NCBI GenBank assembly: GCA_035771175.1
Contig: CM069604.1
Coordinates: forward strand, 18,973,115-19,037,114
Source of the DNA: Paratinospora sagittata
Lineage: Eukaryota > Streptophyta > Magnoliopsida > Ranunculales > Menispermaceae
Direction of reading: 5' to 3'
Length of the DNA: 64,000 bases
Positions 59,009-64,000 of the stretch are shown here, in pieces (within the stretch, counting starts at the first letter, position 1; each line of letters starts with the position of its first letter). The notes beneath the pieces were generated by a model. The model did not search any database and was not told the origin of the DNA. It saw nothing but the letters and a program-made list of their open reading frames with translations. The translations under genes were made by a program, and so were the position numbers.

Positions 59009-59052
59009 AAAAAAAAAAATTTTCTCATGAAATCTGTCGGAATTGGATTACT

Positions 59053-60006
59053 TTGAGATTGGGTGCTTCAACTAGGATCTACAGGCTGCATTGGGTTACT
59101 TTGAGTCGAGCTTTTGATGTTGAGAACCCATTTGTATCGCCTGTTATTGAAAACCCATTACCACCCGAAGCAAATATAGAAGAAGAAGAAAAAGAAGAAG
59201 AAGAAGAGGAAGAAGAAAAAAAAGAAGAAGAAGAGGAAGAAGAAGAAGAGAAATTTCAGGTGAGGCCTTAATGGATTCTTGGAATTAAAATGTAGAAAAT
59301 TGGGTGAGAAATAATTGTTAATGACATTATTTTTTTTGTGTTTTACAGAATGAGAATCTGAATTCAATTTTTGTGTTAATGACATTATTTATTTACTTTT
59401 TATTTATTTATTTTATTTTTGAGTTATTTGATTTGGGTGTGTTGGATATGGTCTTGAAGTTGTTCTTAAAGGTGGAAATGAGTTAGATAATGATATATGT
59501 TTTTTTTTTTTTTTTTTTTTTTTCAAATTATGTACTTTTGATTGAATTGAGATGGGCAGTGGTTTTTTGGGTGTTTTGTGACTGTTTTTTGTTCTGATCT
59601 TTGGGGTTTTTGTATGATCGGGAGTGTTTTCTGAATTGGGTTGTTGTATCTTCTAATGTTATGCTGAATGAATGAATTGGTTTCAGTTTAAAATTTCTAT
59701 CAGTTTGATGCTCCAAGGGCATTGAGCCAGAAGCTTGATGCTCCAAGTCTTTGGTCTAGAAGAGGAAAACCCAGTGGCTTGCTTAATCTTCAGACGGGCA
59801 GGAGCATAGAAAAGAGCAACAGGGTAGCTAGAAATGATGTCAAATTCAATGCAGAAAACAAGTATGAAGGCAAAGAGAACAAGGTTGCAAAGGTTCTTTT
59901 CTCTGATTCAGATAGAGAAGAAGAAATTTTCACTCCGGACAAGGAGAATTTCACTCCTGGTAAAGTGTCTGTAGGACCAAAATCTTCAAAGAAGAAAGGC
60001 AGATGA
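59053..60006 (+). pseudogene. Captured FHA-domain (PS1-like) gene fragment in element B
   Basis: The first exon block is 59053-59260 (MRLGASTRIYRLHWVTLSRA, then FDVENPFVSP and an acidic Glu run). Its donor is TTTCAG|GTGAGG at about 59260. The intron ends at CTATCAG near 59702. The second block is 59703-60006 (FDAPRALSQKLDAPSLWSRR, then FSDSDREEEIFTPDKENFTP, ending in a stop). Splicing there joins the frames. Resemblance to PS1-type FHA proteins is from memory. PS1 acts in meiosis II spindle orientation in Arabidopsis. The piece lacks most of the FHA domain and all C-terminal domains. The Met at 59053 is just the first in the captured exon, not a proven start. Confidence 0.6.
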
Positions 60007-60023
60007 GATAATTTTTTTTTTTT

Positions 60024-60358
60024 ACGTGGAAGGGAATGCGTCTTTTTAAAAGACGCCTTCCCTTGCACTTGTAAAAAAAAAAATTTGAAGGGAAGGCGTC
60101 TTTTGAAAAGACGCCTTCCCTTCACGTTAAAAAAAAAAATTGTGAAGGGAAGACGTCTTTTCAAAAGACGCCTGCCCTTGCACTTGTAAAAAAAAAAATT
60201 TGAAGGGAATGCGTCTTTTCAAAAGACGCCTTCCCTTCACATTAAAAAAAAAAAATTGTGAAGGGAAGGCGTCTTTTCAAAAGACGCCTTCCCTTGCACT
60301 TGTAAAAAAAAAATTTTGAAGGGAAGGCGTCTTTTCAAGAGACGCCTTCCCTTCACCT
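60024..60358. repeat. Right palindrome array of element B (six units)
   Basis: There are six palindromes of about 37 bp at about 60-bp spacing. Spacers alternate between CACTTGTAAAAAAAAA-like and CACGTTAAAAAAAAA-like sequences, which suggests amplification as dimers. The arms are GAAGGGAAGGCGTCTTTT and its complement, with few mismatches. Confidence 0.9.
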
Positions 60359-60518
60359 AAAAAAAAATGCCACCTCCGCGCTGACGTGGAGCTTGTTTCG
60401 CGTGCTGACTGTGCAATGAACAGTAAAGTATGACAAATGGGTCATTATTTGTATGTAGATGGCATTTGTGAAATTTTTTTTTTTGAAGGGTAATCATGTC
60501 ATTGGGCCCACAATCAGA

Positions 60519-60898
60519 CTCCACCCAACTAAACAAAAGAATCATGACATGCACGGCGCCCAATTAGTAAACCAGCAAGATATCGAGTAGCCATTCGACC
60601 AAGGGGAGGCGAACACCCAGGAGCTAGCTAATAATCTAACATCCTCCCACATAGATGTCTGTTCTTTGGTCGTATTGTTGAAGATCCTCCAGTTTCGCTC
60701 AAGCCACAAAGACCACATGCTAGCAAATGAGACAATCAACCCTATCTCCCTGTCCAACCTATTCAGGCTTGTGATCTGGTTAAGAGAGATCCCCTCCACT
60801 GAGTTGCTGGGCTGAAGAATTTTGTTGCTTGAAATTGATTTCCAAAGACCCCAAATCTTTTTTGCATATCTGCTAGCTAATAATCTAACACCCCTCAA
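60519..60898 (-). pseudogene. L1 zinc-binding domain fragment, right part of the split LINE
   Basis: The - strand frame 60898-60542 carries YAKKIWGLWKSISSNKI, a SLWLERNWRIFNN motif and WVFASPWSNGYSISCW, as in the 30-kb L1. Its 3' UTR resumes left of element B at 58700. The homology to L1 stops at about 60870, where a 19-bp word (GCTAGCTAATAATCTAACA) already present at about 60624 recurs. Confidence 0.8.
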
Positions 60899-61099
60899 AC
60901 TCTCTCTCTCACTTTCTCCATTTTTCTCCTATGGAGTTGACTTAGATTGTGGGAAAGGAACCAGTAAGGACCACCAGTGGCAGTGGGCGTCTCCCCATAG
61001 GGGGGAAGACGACCCTCCCCGTGGGACGACCCTATAGAGGGGACGACCCCCACAACAAGGGGGTCGGACTTCCCCAAATGGGGAGGCTGGTCCCTTAGG
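60899..61099. other. Short GC-richer stretch before the LTR
   Basis: It starts with a TCTCTCTCTC run and then carries several GACGACCC words (61007-61050). No gene or known repeat is recognised. Confidence 0.4.
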
Positions 61100-63700
61100 T
61101 GTGACGCCCCAAAAGTTCTTTCGTCTAGCCCATAGCCCATTTGCATTGTGCTCAAACTCTATGTGCTTGCATTGATGTGTATGTATGTGTATTTGATGCT
61201 TGGTATGTGTTAGTTTAAGTTTTTTCGCATGATTTTAAGTTGTTTAATGTGTATGAAAAGCCTCGGATTGATCGGAGACTCGTAGAGTGTCGAAAAAAGG
61301 CAAAAACAATGTCTTAGTGCTGTTGAACTCGCTCCTTGTGCGAGACTGAGAGCAAAAAATGTCTTAGGACAAGGGGAATGCACTCCTGCGAGGAGGAATG
61401 CGCTCCTGCGGGAAGGAAGGCGCTCCTAATGGGTGGAACCAAGAGCTGAAAGTTTCTCAGGACGGGAGGAACGCACTCCTTGAGTGAAAGAACACATTCC
61501 TTGAGCAAAACCCAGTTTTTTTTTTAAGTTTTGTGTGTGGGCCCAACATGTAAAATATAAGCAAATAGACACCCATTTCGTCCATTTTTTAGCAAAACCA
61601 AGGGAAAGAAAGGGGGAGAAGAAGGAAAGGAGAAAATTGGAATTCTAAAGAGGGTTTTTTCACCAAATCCACCCAAAGTGAGTATTTCTTTCCATTTCTC
61701 GCCATTAAAACACCATTGAGGTGAGAACATGCTTTTCAATGGTGTAACTTTTGTTATGGACCACGGTTTTGAATGAACCCAACCTAAGGTTCGAATCTCT
61801 TGACCTAGGAATGGGTGGGAAATGATAGAAATGAGGTCTATTGACCTAGATCTACACCTAATGTACATTTTTCATGCGCTTCACCATGTATTCGGTAGTG
61901 CATGGAGTTAGGGTGGAAACCCTAATAATCGAGATGCATGGTTTGGAAATGGATTCCTAGTATGGATTTGAGCTCAATGGAAAGTTTTCCCTCAATATTC
62001 ATGGTGAAATTGATGGAGTTCCATACATGGTGACCTAGCCCTAGATTTTTGACTTAGGGTTGTGCTACGGGAGTGCATGTGACCTATGTTGGTTATCTTG
62101 ACATGCTTGAGTGGATTATGAAGTTAATTTGGGCCCCATGGTATAGTATGTTGTTTAGCACAAATTGGCCAAATTGCTAGTGTAGAGATTTTCTCCCAAA
62201 TTGGGGCATATGCTATGTATTGGCTTATATTAAGGATTTGAGTTGTTTATGATCATTCTTTTAAGGTTTGAATGTTAATTGATGCATTGGCCTTAATGAT
62301 CATGAGTAAACCTAAACCATGAATTAGGCTTAGGTCTTGTAATTGGACATGAATGGTGTCCATACGATGGGGATTATTAATTATGGTATAAAAGGATTCA
62401 TTTGGTTATGTTGGGAAGTTGGGTATGAGTTTTATGTGTGGAATATGATGTTGATCATGGGATTAATTTATATGTGATTGGTTATATCGCTTCAAGGCCA
62501 TGATTGGATTGAATTAGTGTGGAATCCTTGTGTGGATAGCGTTGCTTGTGTGGCTTGGTTGTGAGTAATTGTTCCGTATGTTTTATCAATTATGTAATCA
62601 TATTAAATTAGACTTGTATGTTGAAAGTCATGAAATGGTTAGTATGAAAATGCATGTGTTTAAAGTATCATGAATTGGCATGCATTGAATATGTAGAAAG
62701 TTTGTGCTAGAGATCACTGCGTAGGTTGGGACTGCTCATTAAGAGAACCCCTATAGGCGGTAGAGCCAAGCTAAATTACTCTAGAGGTGTGGTTGAATCT
62801 TCCCTGAGTGAAGATTTGACTGGATGATGATGATATACCCCAATGGTTGTAAGGTATCTAATACCCCGCCAGGGATGATCACTTTAGTTATAGGCTAGGT
62901 GTGAATGATCTAGAATTGAAATAGTTGTACCCCAGTATGGGAGGACCTAGGGTTGGGTCTATTTTAGCGGAGAAATGATGGGGTAAGGTGGATGGATGAT
63001 GAATGTGAATGATAGTAGATGGATGTTTGTTATACTATGTGTTATATGTTTCATATACTCATGAGCATCATTCATGCATATATGGCCTTTATTGATGTAT
63101 AATTGAATACTATTCACTGGGGATAGTTGGCTCACTCTCTCACTTCCATTTCAAGTCGTTCTGATAAAGGAAAAGGCGTTATTTTTGCTTGGCGACCTAG
63201 CTATTGCAGAGCTAGGACATCCTTGATGTGAGTAGGAGAGGTTTTGTACTTTTGTGGATGTCTTGTATTTTCATGTGTATAATTTATGTATATTTTGGTA
63301 CATATGTAATTTATAACACATGATTAACTTAGATGGTGAGAATGTCTATATAACTTTATATTGGTGATGGCCACAAGGCCTTGGACTTTTCATGATGAGT
63401 TTGGGTATGTTGACCCTAGACAGTGTTGGTTTATTTTGGAGTTGATGAATGACTAGCTTGTGTATATTTGGATATTATTCTTGTATTTGTTTTTGTGAAT
63501 GTGTATTGTGTATCATGTGGATATAGGGAACTACTACGGGTACCTACAGGGTTGGTTTTGTGTAAAGTTGAGGCTTGTAAGGTTTCAACCACCCCAGGGT
63601 TGATGTGAGATGGTTGATGATGTCTACGTCGGGCATCCCGCCCTAGCATTCCCCACGTCGTCCGTCGGGATATGGTGGTTCGGGGTGTGTGGTCGCCACA
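61100..63700 (+). mobile_element. 5' LTR of a Ty3/gypsy retrotransposon (about 2.6 kb)
   Basis: It begins TGTGACGCCCCAAAAG at 61100 and ends GTGGTCGCCACA at 63700, directly before a tRNA-Met primer site. TG...CA ends and the 2,601-bp length fit the long LTRs of Tekay/Del-type chromoviruses. Inside are degenerate repeats of a GCGCTCCTGCG-like word (61373-61505) and a TATA-like GGTATAAAAGG (about 62385). The 3' copy and its target duplication lie outside the window, so 61100 is inferred from the TG start alone. Small open frames here, for example 63431-63649, are not genes. Confidence 0.75.
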
Positions 63701-63701
63701 G

Positions 63702-63715
63702 TTGGTATCAGAACC
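63702..63715 (+). other. tRNA-Met(i) primer-binding site of the right-end gypsy element
   Basis: TTGGTATCAGAACC starts one base after the LTR end. It matches 11 of 12 bases of TGGTATCAGAGC. It fixes the LTR boundary and the element's orientation (+). Confidence 0.8.
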
Positions 63716-64000
63716 TAGGATTGGTCTAGATAGTGGACTTAGGTGATTTGGCCTAGGATGATTGAGTTGAGAGTTTTAGGTGATTAGAAGCTTGAATGAT
63801 AACTTAAAAGCCTTACTAACCTATTTTCTGTGTGTATTACATATTATGGGTAGTTATGAGACTTTGGGGGTGTTGCTTGGATAATCCTGTGTAATTGGTT
63901 GCTTGTGTTGTGCTTCTCAGTGTGATGAGGAGAAGCGAAAGATTTAGGCATCTGAGGAAGATGGTCGGATAAAGAGATTGAAGGAACTGGTTGATGCTCA
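63716..64000 (+). mobile_element. Start of gypsy internal region (truncated by window)
   Basis: This is the leader between the primer site and gag. A possible gag beginning (AGGAGAAGCGAAAGATTTAGG and onward, about 63930-64000) is cut by the window edge. Nothing can be said about intactness. Confidence 0.5.

Larger units (their letters stand above)
58701..60509. mobile_element. Mutator-like element B (Pack-MULE-like), perfect 9-bp target duplication
   Basis: The termini are GGGCCAATGACATGATTACC at 58701 and GGTAATCATGTCATTGGGCC ending near 60509. ACAATCAGA flanks both sides (58692-58700 and 60510-60518). A 9-bp duplication with long terminal inverted repeats is the hallmark of Mutator-like elements. 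The palindrome arrays have three units at the left (58855-59008) and six at the right (60024-60358). The centre carries captured exons on the + strand. It is 1,809 bp long and has no transposase. Confidence 0.92.

Overview
This is plant nuclear DNA, probably from an angiosperm with a large, repeat-rich genome. The signs are GT-AG introns, plant LTR retrotransposons primed by initiator tRNA-Met, L1- and RTE-type LINEs, Au-like SINE pieces, hAT and Mutator-like (MULE) elements, a U1 snRNA copy and one conserved plant gene. The species cannot be named from the sequence.

The one apparently intact protein gene is a VAD1-type GRAM/VASt membrane protein on the + strand, about 11.87-56.27 kb. I traced 18 coding exons (1,959 nt, 652 residues) with the reading frame preserved at every junction. 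They are spread over 44.4 kb because introns 2, 6, 13 and 14 are packed with mobile elements. Intron 13 alone is about 20.9 kb.

Left flank (1-11.87 kb): a decayed Ty3/gypsy pol on the - strand (0.2-2.6 kb). Next is a MULE remnant (2.7-5.33 kb) with a transposase fragment, a 178-179 bp tandem array, an array of short palindromes and a terminal repeat. Then AT-rich filler, a decayed reverse-transcribing element on the - strand carrying a 30K movement-protein-like relic with a tRNA-Met primer site (8.2-10.57 kb), and a large inverted repeat (10.7-11.4 kb) about 450 bp upstream of the gene's start codon.

Introns: a 5'-truncated L1 tail and Au-SINE half in intron 2; a 118-bp L1 stub with a 17-bp target duplication in intron 3; RTE, Ty1/copia and SINE relics plus a dead duplicate of exon 7 in intron 6. 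Intron 13 holds an L1 copy with a 17-bp target duplication, RTE tails, a nearly full-length but broken L1, a retroposed U1 snRNA, and another L1 split by a hAT-like element. Intron 14 holds a hAT element with an 8-bp duplication and an RTE 3' piece.

Right flank (56.3-64 kb): two Mutator-like elements (A and B) in inverted orientation carry the same captured exons, resembling an FHA-domain PS1-type gene. B has a perfect 9-bp target duplication and sits inside a - strand L1. Their terminal repeats and palindrome arrays match the MULE remnant at 5 kb, so one transposon family frames the gene. The window ends in the 5' LTR (about 2.6 kb) and primer site of a Ty3/gypsy element whose body lies beyond the right edge.

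The strongest leads are the inverted Pack-MULE-like pair with FHA/PS1 exons and self-pairing arrays, and the retroposed U1.
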